Assembly: GCF_007860075.1 (NCBI RefSeq)
Contig: NZ_SJPP01000001.1
Location: forward strand, 2,087,980-2,151,979
Length of the DNA stretch: 64,000 bases
From: Symmachiella macrocystis
GTDB taxonomy: Bacteria > Planctomycetota > Planctomycetia > Planctomycetales > Planctomycetaceae
Reading direction: 5' to 3'
In this document: piece by piece, positions 1-8,560 of the stretch
Layout of the letters: every line of letters starts with the position of its first letter
Position numbering within the stretch: position 1 is the first letter of the stretch
Notes under the pieces: generated by a model
The model's database searches: none
The model's input: the letters and a program-made list of their open reading frames with translations, nothing else
What the model was told of the DNA's origin: nothing
Translations under genes and position numbers: made by a program

Positions 1-1
1 C

Positions 2-943
2 ACCGAATACGATGTTGATCCCGCATGGCCGCAACGGCCGGAATCCATTAGCGGTGCCGGTTGGGTGTCCGGGTTAGCAGTCGATGACAAGGATCAGGTG
101 TGGTTCTTTCGCAAAGGCCCTGATCCGGTTCAGGTCTATTCGGCCAGCGGCGAATTCGTCCGTTCTTGGGGCAAGGATCGATTCCTCAATCCACACCAAT
201 TGCGGATCGGTCCCGATGGGAACATCTGGGTGGCCGATTTTGGTTTGCATGTCGTGCAGAAATTTACTCCCGAAGGAGAACTGCTACAGACGCTCGGCGT
301 CCGCGGTGAAAAAGGGGATGATGAGCTGCATTTCAATATGCCGACCGATATGGTGATTACGCCAAAAGGGGATATTTTCGTCACCGATGGTTATGGGAAT
401 CGCCGGATTGTGCATTTCGACAAGGACGGCAAGTTTGTGAAGGCCTGGGGGAGTTACGGTACGGAACCGGGCAAGTTTGTCTTGCCGCACGCGATTCAAC
501 TCGACTCCCAAGGCTTGTTGTATGTCGCCGATCGCAACAGCGCGCGGATTCAGATCTTTACGCAGGAGGGCGAATTGGTCGATCAATGGTCCAATTTAAT
601 CATGCCTTGGGGGATTTCGATCAACAAAAAAGATGAAGTCTGGGTCTGCGGATCGTCACCCCACTGGTGGGTCCGGGACGGCAAAGCGCCGGAATACAAG
701 GACCAATTGTTCATGCGTTTCAACACCGATGGCCGCGTCCAACAAGTCTGGTCGATCCCCCTGGGCGACATCGGCGAGAACAAAGACAAACCGGACGTCT
801 CGCGGCTGAAGCCGGGCGAAGCGGTCGGTGTGCACTGTATTGCACAGGACTCGCAGGGCAATCTGTATGTGGGCGACATCTACGGCGAACGGGCGCAAAA
901 ATTCGTTCCGGTGACCCAACGCGCGCCGGCCAAAAGTAAATAG
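2..943 (+). CDS. NHL-repeat beta-propeller protein, 5' partial
   Basis: The reading frame is open from base 2, so the gene starts before the window and the GTG at 65 is probably internal. The visible ~313 residues are tandem NHL-type blades, each with a pattern like D-x-x-G-N-I-W-V-A-D followed by a segment such as V-Q-K-F-T-P-E-G-E-L. Six-bladed NHL propellers are usually extracytoplasmic binding scaffolds, and some are peptidylglycine lyase-like or gluconolactonase-like enzymes. The visible part does not allow a choice between these. It ends in a short lysine-containing tail with no membrane anchor. No downstream gene is close enough to suggest an operon. Confidence 0.85.
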   Translation, partial: TEYDVDPAWPQRPESISGAGWVSGLAVDDKDQVWFFRKGPDPVQVYSASGEFVRSWGKDRFLNPHQLRIGPDGNIWVADFGLHVVQKFTPEGELLQTLGVRGEKGDDELHFNMPTDMVITPKGDIFVTDGYGNRRIVHFDKDGKFVKAWGSYGTEPGKFVLPHAIQLDSQGLLYVADRNSARIQIFTQEGELVDQWSNLIMPWGISINKKDEVWVCGSSPHWWVRDGKAPEYKDQLFMRFNTDGRVQQVWSIPLGDIGENKDKPDVSRLKPGEAVGVHCIAQDSQGNLYVGDIYGERAQKFVPVTQRAPAKSK

Positions 944-953
944 CCGAGCGAAA

Positions 954-1193
954 TCAAGTTACACATTTCGGCGGGCGAAGGGCGGTTGCGGATTTGTCGC
1001 ACCGCCGCAGCGCCGTGGTGAGATACCCTTTCATCTCGTCGAGTGTGACCTGTGATAGGTCGATGCGGCGCCGCGCCATATCGTCAACAATGGCATCCAC
1101 GGTCGCTTTTACGGTGGATGTTTGGCAGATCGCCTGCAGTGTATCGATATCGCAGGATGTTTTTTGCGGATTTCTATTAAAGCACGCGGACAT
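954..1193 (-). CDS. hypothetical small protein (79 aa), uncertain
   Basis: This ORF lies convergent to the NHL gene, 10 bases from its stop. A purine-rich GGGGGGAA stretch about 8 bases before the ATG could be a ribosome binding site. The product has a plausible helical segment (I-D-L-S-Q-V-T-L-D-E-M) and four cysteines, and its codon choice is not unlike that of its neighbours. I recognise no family. It could be a chance ORF. Confidence 0.35.
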   Translation of the reverse strand: MSACFNRNPQKTSCDIDTLQAICQTSTVKATVDAIVDDMARRRIDLSQVTLDEMKGYLTTALRRCDKSATALRPPKCVT

Positions 1194-1742
1194 TCTCAGG
1201 TTCCCCCCTGGTCATGATTGCGATTGATTGTTTTTGGCTCGTGAACAGACGTCACGTCATGTCACGCCATTGGCATACGCAAGACAAATGCCAAATGCGG
1301 CTAAAATCCGTTGCTGGGGCAACCCGTCCGCCGCAACCTTGGGTTTGGTATTTGGTTGCATTCCTGCAAATTCCCGCGCTGCGGATCGCGCGACTTCTAT
1401 CTCAGTCCATCTCGAACCGCCAATTCGGCAAGAGTTACAACCCGCATTGGCAAAGTTGCAGCGGTGGCTGACTGAACGACACGAACAAACGCCGGCAGTT
1501 CGCGCGGTACGGGTTGTGACGATAGGGACCGTTCCACCAATGCTGCGGGAACGACGGCCAGCTATACACGCGGGGGTCGGTCGGGGATTTTTGACAGGTC
1601 ATGATACGCAACCTAGGGTTTCACTGCGGTTCATTCTTGCGCATTGTGGACCGTTCTCTTTCGAGATTGATCATGGCGAACGGATTGCCGACTTTTTTGC
1701 AAACTACAGTCAGACTTTTTCGTCACACCAGAGGTTTCAACA
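1194..1742. other. gene-poor stretch upstream of the kinase cluster
   Basis: A 220-codon ORF starts at 1228 but runs into the kinase gene in another frame and looks like no family, so I did not call it. The stretch probably holds the promoter of the kinase cluster. I see no clear promoter hexamers, RNA gene or repeat. Confidence 0.4.
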
Positions 1743-3797
1743 GTGGCTGCCGTTATCGATAACGCAATTTCTCCACAAAGTGATGAATCGCAACTCATCG
1801 CCGCCGACTCTACAGTGGCTGTCGCCATCGATACGCGCCCCATTCTCGAAGCAGCGTTGGCAAAACAAAAACTCATTGAACTGCAATTAATTACGCTTGA
1901 GGAATGGGATGCAGCTGCCGAGGCAGCCGGCTCGCCGGAGGACTTGGTCCCCATTCTCGCGCAACTGCAATTGATGGATGCGAGTTGGAATTCCGGGTCC
2001 GATGAACGGTTTCCGGTGCTGACGTCGTTTCAAGCACAAAAAACAATGGCGGGTAAGCCCGAGGATTTGTGGCTAGACCACTATATCCTGCTGGAAAAGC
2101 TGGGCAGCGGCGGGATGGGAGATGTGTTCAAAGCCCGCAACACGCGTTTGCCGCGGTTAGAAGCGATCAAGACGATTCAGACCGCCACCGGAATTGGACA
2201 GTCAGATGCCAGCTTGAACTTGGAACGCTTTCAACGGGAAGCACAGCTGCTGGCGCAACTGCAACACGCACATCTCACGACTATTTTCCACGCGGGGCAC
2301 GACCGGGACGTTCAATTCATTGCGATCGAATACGTTCGTGGGCGAAACCTCAAACAGTATGTCGAGGAACTTTACAGCGACGGCGGTGAGATGTCGATCG
2401 GCATGGCGATTGATTCGGTGATCACCGTCGCCGAAGTCTTGGCGCACGCGCATGACCGCGGTGTGATCCATCGCGATATCAAACCGGCCAACATCATGGT
2501 CACACCGGACGGCGGCTTGAAGGTTCTCGATTTGGGAATCGCGCAACTGCGGGATCCGGAATCGACGAAGCGCCGAAGTTCGTCACAACTGACCCAGGGA
2601 GCGGTCTCCTTAGGCACACCGGAAGTAATGGCTCCCGAACAATGGGCCGATGCGCAGAGCGTGACGGCGGCTGCGGACATTTACAGCCTGGGTTGTACTT
2701 TGTTTTACATGCTGACCGGGCGGATGCCGTTTGTGAGCGAGACGCGCGAAGAGTTGCTGTGCGCGGTGGTGAGTGCGCCGCGGCCCAATGCGACTGACTT
2801 TCGCGAGGATGTCCCACCGGAACTATCGACGGTTATTCGTCGCATGTTGGCGCACTATCCACAGGACCGCTATCAATCGTGTGCCGAAGTGATTGCAGCG
2901 TTGTTGCCATTTGCCAATCGCATTACCGCCTCGCCGTTGGCTGATACGGGCGAACACAAACACAAGGTCCGAGTTTTTGCTTTAATCGCGGGGATTATGG
3001 GTGCATTGGCGGTGGTGGCTGCGGCAGGTTGGCAACATTCCTCCGCAACCCAGCCAGTCGCACGTGCTCCGCAGGGCGATGAGTTGTTGGGACGTCCATT
3101 TGAAAATCTCGCAACCCCCATGATTCCCGCATATGCTGCGGATGACGAAGCGAAAGTGCTCGCAGCTTACAACAACGACAGTTTTCTGCACACGGCTCAA
3201 TGGCTGTTGGAACTTCAATCGGCCCCACAATGGCGGCACGACAGCAATTTGGACGTTCAGATGCTGGTTGCCGGCAAACCATCCGAAACCGTGTTTGTCG
3301 ATGACGACGAAATTCCACAACCGGATGAATTTGCCACGATCCGCGTCCGCGCCCCCAATGGCGGCTATCTCACGATGCTTGTCTTTGGCAGCGACGGTAA
3401 CTTGTTTCAATTTCATTGGACCAAGCCGCTTGAATCGGGACGTTGGCTCACTGCCTTTGAACCGAGTGCCGCTTCAGAGGGTGACGATCTCGTGGTGTTG
3501 TATCTCACCGAAAGCGATCCATTGCAAGGTGCGCCGCAACGACCGAATTCTGCTGCTCCGCTTAATTTCGATAAACGGGACCATTTTGTACAAGGCCAAT
3601 TCGGCGCCATGTACACAAAAGGCGATCTGCACAACTTGGAAGCGGCGTTTGCGAAGCCGTCTATTTTTCAAGCTGTGATTCAAAAATTGAAGACGGGAGA
3701 ACCCTACCCGTTCACCAAGCCCCCAATACCGCCGGCAACGTGGTGGGCCAGGAAAGCCGTTCCGTTGCATGTTGTGAACCGGAGCACTGAGAATTGA
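1743..3797 (+). CDS. membrane-anchored Ser/Thr protein kinase (PknB-like)
   Basis: A Hanks-type kinase of 684 residues starting at GTG, with GAGGT about 8 bases upstream; the frame closes at a stop at 1668-1670. After an N-terminal extension of ~105 residues the domain shows the glycine loop G-S-G-G-M-G, the ATP-anchoring lysine in E-A-I-K (K143), the catalytic H-R-D-I-K-P-A-N (D245), and D-L-G (D263) in place of the common D-F-G. An A-P-E-Q-W motif follows. A single membrane helix lies near residues 410-430, so the kinase domain is cytoplasmic and the ~250-residue C-terminal part extracytoplasmic. That tail has the look of a beta-rich sensor, and I cannot name its family. The gene heads a cluster with a DUF4384-like protein, a surface protein and a CHAT protein. 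Confidence 0.92.
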   Translation: MAAVIDNAISPQSDESQLIAADSTVAVAIDTRPILEAALAKQKLIELQLITLEEWDAAAEAAGSPEDLVPILAQLQLMDASWNSGSDERFPVLTSFQAQKTMAGKPEDLWLDHYILLEKLGSGGMGDVFKARNTRLPRLEAIKTIQTATGIGQSDASLNLERFQREAQLLAQLQHAHLTTIFHAGHDRDVQFIAIEYVRGRNLKQYVEELYSDGGEMSIGMAIDSVITVAEVLAHAHDRGVIHRDIKPANIMVTPDGGLKVLDLGIAQLRDPESTKRRSSSQLTQGAVSLGTPEVMAPEQWADAQSVTAAADIYSLGCTLFYMLTGRMPFVSETREELLCAVVSAPRPNATDFREDVPPELSTVIRRMLAHYPQDRYQSCAEVIAALLPFANRITASPLADTGEHKHKVRVFALIAGIMGALAVVAAAGWQHSSATQPVARAPQGDELLGRPFENLATPMIPAYAADDEAKVLAAYNNDSFLHTAQWLLELQSAPQWRHDSNLDVQMLVAGKPSETVFVDDDEIPQPDEFATIRVRAPNGGYLTMLVFGSDGNLFQFHWTKPLESGRWLTAFEPSAASEGDDLVVLYLTESDPLQGAPQRPNSAAPLNFDKRDHFVQGQFGAMYTKGDLHNLEAAFAKPSIFQAVIQKLKTGEPYPFTKPPIPPATWWARKAVPLHVVNRSTEN

Positions 3798-3814
3798 ACA
3801 GGGGAGGTACCACC

Positions 3815-4594
3815 ATGATTCGCTACTTTGTCACGCTGTGCGTTGCCGTTTTGACTGCCGGATCGGCCCTCAGCGCATTCGCTGACGACAGTTCATCCAA
3901 CACATCCGCGCCGCGCCGCCAAGTCGACAGCGATGGCAAGGTTGTCGGCGAAGGTCTATCGACAACGGGCCTGAAACGGGTCACGTCCTTGCGGTACTCA
4001 ATCATTCTTCGCAACGAGGATGGTACCGAATCGGCCGTCGATGAGGCGAAACACACATTCAAAATAGGGCAGGAGTTTCGCTTAGTGGTCGAAGCCGATA
4101 CGGAATTGTTTCTGTATGTGTTTCATGAATCAAGCCACGGGTTGCGGAGTTTTTTAGTCCCCGACCGACATGATTCGGCCGGATACGTTCCGCGTTTGGA
4201 GCCGGGCAAACCACTGACGATTCCACAAGATGGTTATTTTGAAGTCACGCCCCCATTGGGCATTGAACGCCTGATGGTCTTCGCTACACCTGAAAAACGG
4301 CCGGAATTGACATCGACCGAAGCTTTCACCGAACCGGCACAATTGACGAAAAGCCAGCGCTCACAGCTGAAAAAACAGCAAGACCGCGTCTTCAACACGG
4401 CGATGAATGTGAATCCAGGAAAGGGCCGGCCCCAGCGTCGGGACCTGAATGGACCGCGGATTCGATTGCGAGGTATGTCCTGGCAACCCAAAACCAAACC
4501 AGGCCATACCGGCAAAACGGTGGTCGTCGGTTCCTACGATGACAAAGTGAAACCCGACCTATTTTTGACGATTCCCTTGTCGAGTCGCGAATGA
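3815..4594 (+). CDS. secreted DUF4384-like protein
   Basis: I place the start at the ATG at 3815 because GGGGAGG lies about 7 bases upstream and the product then begins with a signal peptide (hydrophobic core ~residues 5-20, ending S-A-F-A-D). The TTG at 3794 overlapping the kinase stop is also in frame but would include the ribosome binding site. The middle (~residues 50-165) resembles DUF4384: F-K-I-G-Q-E-F-R-L-V-V-E-A-D, then L-F-L-Y-V-F-H-E, L-V-P-D, and P-P-L-G-I-E-R-L-M-V-F-A-T. DUF4384 domains are often found next to kinases, caspase-like and CHAT proteins, which fits this context. The molecular role is unknown. The basic C-terminal third has no match I know. Confidence 0.75.
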   Translation: MIRYFVTLCVAVLTAGSALSAFADDSSSNTSAPRRQVDSDGKVVGEGLSTTGLKRVTSLRYSIILRNEDGTESAVDEAKHTFKIGQEFRLVVEADTELFLYVFHESSHGLRSFLVPDRHDSAGYVPRLEPGKPLTIPQDGYFEVTPPLGIERLMVFATPEKRPELTSTEAFTEPAQLTKSQRSQLKKQQDRVFNTAMNVNPGKGRPQRRDLNGPRIRLRGMSWQPKTKPGHTGKTVVVGSYDDKVKPDLFLTIPLSSRE

Positions 4595-4687
4595 CCCCTT
4601 CGCAATTCGTTTCAGAATCTGCTCGCTATCCTGAGTAATGGCTCCTCAAATTATTTCAAGGAAGAACTGAACTTCAAACGGTCTTCG

Positions 4688-7600
4688 GTGCCAATCGTGG
4701 GAACCACTATGCTGGGAAACATCGGCGAACATCTTATCCGCAAGCTGGAACGCATCATCGGGCTACCAGCCGATGCGCGAACTCCGCGCCTGCGGCAAAT
4801 GATGGGACTGGGCAGAGATCGGTGCGAACTCGCACTATTTCGGCGGTTAGATTTCGAATGCATGGAAGGACGGACGCTTCTGTCCGCCGACCTAGGATTT
4901 GCCTTCGGAGTTGGCGATAACCAGGACGATGTTGGTTATGAGTTGGACACCGATAGCGCAGGGAATGTTTATGTCACCGGTGAGTTTCGCGGGACTGTTG
5001 ATTTTGATCCGACGGCCGGTGTGACCGAGTTGGTGAGCAATGGAGGCAGCGACGCATTCATTGCGAAGTACGACTCTGATGGCAACTTTTTGTGGGCCAA
5101 AGGTTTTGGCGGGACGGGGGACGACACCGGACAGGGTATTTCGGTGGATGCAAGCGGCAAGATTTATGTCATTGGAAACTTCGACGGCACAGTCGGCGTC
5201 GATTTCGATCCCGGCGTTGATACGGACGTCAAAGCTGGAGGCAGTACCGCCGACGCGTTCGTACTTAAACTCGATGCTGCCGGCGAATATGTTTGGAGCA
5301 ATACCTTCATCGGCGCCGGCTTCATTTCCGGAAATGATCTCGCAGTCGACGCTGCCGGTAGTGTTTATGCCGCCGGATCATTTACCGGATCAGCGGACTT
5401 CGACCCGCTCGCTGGAGTCATCGCACCGATCGACTCCAACGGTTCTTTCGACGCGTATCTCGCAAAAATGGACAGCGACGGTGATATGGTCTGGGTCGAA
5501 ACATTCGGTGCCGGCCGCATTGACGGGATCTCAGGAATCGACTTGGATTCGTCAGGCAATATCGTGACGACCGGTTACTACATGGACACTGTCAACTTCG
5601 ATACGGGGTCCGGTATGTCCTTCGGAATCAGTGGTGCCGATAGCTTCGATACGTTCGTCTCGAAGTTTGACTCGGATGGTGCGTTTTTATGGGCCGCCAC
5701 CACTCGGGGGGCGGGTGAGAACGTTGCGCGAGACGTGGTGGTCGATGCGGATGACAATATTGTGTTTGTCGGCAGCTACACAGGCACGGTCGACTTTGAC
5801 CCAGGTGCGGGTGTCACCTCGCTAAACAGCGAAGGCGGCTACGATATATTTGTCACAAAACTAGATTCATCCGGAGCACTGCTTTGGACCGCCAGCATGG
5901 GGGGAGAAGACGAAGATTACGCCTACGGCGTGGATGTCGATTCTAATAACAACGTCTTTGTGGTTGGAGAATATCAAAACACAGCTGACTTTAACCCCTT
6001 GGGGCTCGATATTTTCAACCTGATTTCAACGGCTTCCCATTCAGCCTTTTCCGTAAAACTGAACTCAGCAGGTGAATTTCAATGGGCGGCCACCTCCTCC
6101 GGCACGGGCGACGCATTTGCCTATGGTATCGCCATCGACATCAACGGTCGGCTGTTGAGTACCGGTTCGGTCTTTGGCACTACGGACCTGGATCCCACCG
6201 CCTCAACGGAGACAGTCGTTTCCTCGGGCGGTTCGGATCTCTTTCTTCAAGTATTATTCGATAACACCCCACCGACGACGGCTGGAATCAGCGACGTCAA
6301 CACTACTGAAGACGGCGCCGATGCGGTGGTCGACCTCTTTACTGCCTTCAACGATAATGAAAGCGCGGATGCCGATCTAACGTACACCATCACGGGCAAT
6401 ACGAATGCCGCGCTCTTTTCGGGGATCCTCATTAATGGTGTGGCCGGTACATTGACGCTTCAGTTCGATGCAAACGCCTACGGCAGTTCGGTCATTACCG
6501 TACGGGCCACCGATAGCGATGGCGCTTATGTCGAAACGGCATTTACGGTAAACGTTGCAGCGGAAAATGATGATCCTACAACGTCTGGGGTCGGTAATGT
6601 CTCTGTTGCTGAAGACGCAGCGGATACGGTGATCAATCTGTTCACCGCATTCGCCGATGTTGAAGATGCCGACTCAGCTTTGATCTACTCGATCACCGGC
6701 AACACAAACGCCGGCCTGTTTTTCGGCATCAACATTGATGGCGGCGCGGGAACACTCACGCTGTCCTATGCGGCAAACGCCTTCGGAACGAGCTTGATCA
6801 CCGTACGGGCGACCGACACGGAAGGCCAGTTTATTGAGACCACTTTCACGGTGACAGTCGCGCCCGAGAATGACACACCGACCACAGTCGGAATTGCGAA
6901 CATTACCGTTCTTGAGGATTCTCGCCTCAACCTCATCGATTTGTTCGACGCGTTTAACGATGTGGAGGATGTGGATTCGGCGCTAGATTATACGGTGACC
7001 AACAATACCAACCCCCTGCTCTTCTCCGACATCTCCATTGACCCGGTGACCGGAAAATTGGCGGTGAATTTAGCCTCGAATCAATTCGGGGCGTCGGACA
7101 TCACCATTCGTGCACGAGATACCGGCGGGGAATGGGTGGATACGACATTCTCGATCACGGTGATATCACAAAATGACACTCCGCTTTCCGAAGATGACTC
7201 GTATCAGCTTTGGCAAAATAGTCGATTGAACACGAACGAAAGCGTGCTCGACAACGACTTGGATGTGGAGTCATCCGATCTGCAAGCGGTGTTGATCCGA
7301 GGGGCAGCCCATGGTCGGGTGATTTTGGCATCCGATGGTACGTTCTCGTATATTCCCGATGCGGGTTTTTATGGAATCGATCAATTCACCTACGCGGCCA
7401 GCGATGGCAGTGCCATTTCTGAGACATCGACAGTGACATTGTCAGTGGCCCGATTGCCGACAGCCGAGGGTGATGACTTTGCGGTCATTGCAAACACACC
7501 ATTGTTGGTCAGTGATGGTGGCGTCTTGAACAATGACAACCCCGCCGATGGAGACATTGGGCAGGTGGAACTTGTCTCCGGACCGGCACACGGAACGGTT

Positions 7601-8560
7601 AGATTGCATACCAGTGGGGCGTTTATCTATACACCCGATGCCGACTATGTCGGTCAAGACAGCTTTAGCTACAGAATCGTCGGGTCGGACTCAACCTCGG
7701 CAGCGGCCGTAGTCACGATTGATGTCCAACCGCCACCACTGGTATTGAATGACGTTGATACAGGTATTGAGAATCCATTTGACTCGACGAATGAACTCAT
7801 CAGTTCTTCGCAGGCAGCGATCGCCATTTCAGACGCGGTCGCGGCCCAAACGTCTTCGCAAGCTTTGCATCTGAATTATGTGACCGATGTCGTTGAATCG
7901 AACTATTTCATATTTCACGGATCGGACAACGACCTTGGTCTGTACTCCCTCGCCGGCGGTGGGGTGACTGACCCGCAAGCTGCGGGACAATTTACGGACG
8001 CGCATTCTGATGCGCCTCTGGGCGACGTAGATGCCGCTGGTGGTAACGGCGCGTTGGTGGCTGATAGTAATAACGCGATGCAACTTCGGACCGGAAGCTG
8101 GGCCGTGCCTGTCGACGATGACTTGTTGCTGAACTCCGCCTATTTTGAAGGGGATGAAAGCGCGTTTGTCTTTGACCGGATCATCGAACAAAGCTCGACA
8201 GCCCATAATAAGGACGCTGTGAATCCAGAGGATGTTCAGCCCGTCATCTTGGCCGAAAGCGATGCCAATTTGGTGCCATCTGTTCCAGCGATGGTCCCCT
8301 GGCAGCAACCTGTAGGAGATGAATCACAGCAAGCTGTCGACGAAATGTGGCACACTGCCCCAGTGCCTGCGGAAGACTCGGAGTCCTATTTTGGTTCCGG
8401 CGATGAACTCACCCCAACACATGTCGACCAATCGGTGCTGGCTGTCATCGCAACAACGATCGCCGCCGGGCATGTCTCCCATCGGAAAAGTACGCAGCAG
8501 CGCAAAGCAGCGCGTACACGCAGGTTTTCTCCCCCCCTCAACGAGAATCCCAAGTCATGA
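4688..8560 (+). CDS. giant surface protein with SBBP-type and cadherin-like repeats and LEPR-XLL-like N-terminus
   Basis: A 1290-residue protein. The start is GTG 4688 or ATG 4709. Near residues 55-68 it has M-E-G-R-T-L-L-S-A-D, which fits the LEPR-XLL signature (L-E-x-R-x-L-L-S) at the start of very large planctomycete exported proteins. Residues ~70-520 hold about seven SBBP-type propeller repeats, each with a V-D-F-D-P-x-A-G-like stretch and G-N-x-x-W. Residues ~525-835 are three tandem ~100-residue cadherin/Ig-like repeats (E-N-D-x-P-T-T). Two more cadherin-like domains with D-N-D-x-D follow to ~1020. The tail is unassigned until a hydrophobic segment (V-L-A-V-I-A-T-T-I-A-A-G) and an Arg/Lys-rich end. 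That end looks like a sorting or anchor signal. The stop overlaps the CHAT gene start. Confidence 0.88.
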   Translation: MPIVGTTMLGNIGEHLIRKLERIIGLPADARTPRLRQMMGLGRDRCELALFRRLDFECMEGRTLLSADLGFAFGVGDNQDDVGYELDTDSAGNVYVTGEFRGTVDFDPTAGVTELVSNGGSDAFIAKYDSDGNFLWAKGFGGTGDDTGQGISVDASGKIYVIGNFDGTVGVDFDPGVDTDVKAGGSTADAFVLKLDAAGEYVWSNTFIGAGFISGNDLAVDAAGSVYAAGSFTGSADFDPLAGVIAPIDSNGSFDAYLAKMDSDGDMVWVETFGAGRIDGISGIDLDSSGNIVTTGYYMDTVNFDTGSGMSFGISGADSFDTFVSKFDSDGAFLWAATTRGAGENVARDVVVDADDNIVFVGSYTGTVDFDPGAGVTSLNSEGGYDIFVTKLDSSGALLWTASMGGEDEDYAYGVDVDSNNNVFVVGEYQNTADFNPLGLDIFNLISTASHSAFSVKLNSAGEFQWAATSSGTGDAFAYGIAIDINGRLLSTGSVFGTTDLDPTASTETVVSSGGSDLFLQVLFDNTPPTTAGISDVNTTEDGADAVVDLFTAFNDNESADADLTYTITGNTNAALFSGILINGVAGTLTLQFDANAYGSSVITVRATDSDGAYVETAFTVNVAAENDDPTTSGVGNVSVAEDAADTVINLFTAFADVEDADSALIYSITGNTNAGLFFGINIDGGAGTLTLSYAANAFGTSLITVRATDTEGQFIETTFTVTVAPENDTPTTVGIANITVLEDSRLNLIDLFDAFNDVEDVDSALDYTVTNNTNPLLFSDISIDPVTGKLAVNLASNQFGASDITIRARDTGGEWVDTTFSITVISQNDTPLSEDDSYQLWQNSRLNTNESVLDNDLDVESSDLQAVLIRGAAHGRVILASDGTFSYIPDAGFYGIDQFTYAASDGSAISETSTVTLSVARLPTAEGDDFAVIANTPLLVSDGGVLNNDNPADGDIGQVELVSGPAHGTVRLHTSGAFIYTPDADYVGQDSFSYRIVGSDSTSAAAVVTIDVQPPPLVLNDVDTGIENPFDSTNELISSSQAAIAISDAVAAQTSSQALHLNYVTDVVESNYFIFHGSDNDLGLYSLAGGGVTDPQAAGQFTDAHSDAPLGDVDAAGGNGALVADSNNAMQLRTGSWAVPVDDDLLLNSAYFEGDESAFVFDRIIEQSSTAHNKDAVNPEDVQPVILAESDANLVPSVPAMVPWQQPVGDESQQAVDEMWHTAPVPAEDSESYFGSGDELTPTHVDQSVLAVIATTIAAGHVSHRKSTQQRKAARTRRFSPPLNENPKS
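4900..6250 (+). repeat. tandem SBBP-type coding repeats
   Basis: About seven diverged copies of a ~60-codon unit lie inside the surface-protein gene. They are recognised by the recurring D-F-D-P or D-F-N-P core followed by a G-x-S-D-A/D-x-F-x-x-K-x-D-S-x-G element. They predict a bladed propeller. Confidence 0.7.
6265..7180 (+). repeat. three tandem ~300-bp cadherin-like coding repeats
   Basis: Three successive ~100-residue units share the order E-D-x-A-D-x-x-x-x-L-F-x-A-F, Y-x-I-T-x-N-T-N, G-T-L-T-L, S-x-I-T-V-R-A-T-D, T-F-T-V. The first two are closest to each other and the third more diverged, as expected from internal duplication. Confidence 0.75.

Noticed and set aside
1228-1890. 220-codon plus-strand ORF upstream of the kinase
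   Set aside because: It runs into the kinase gene in another frame, resembles no family, and the kinase has its own ribosome binding site at 1743.
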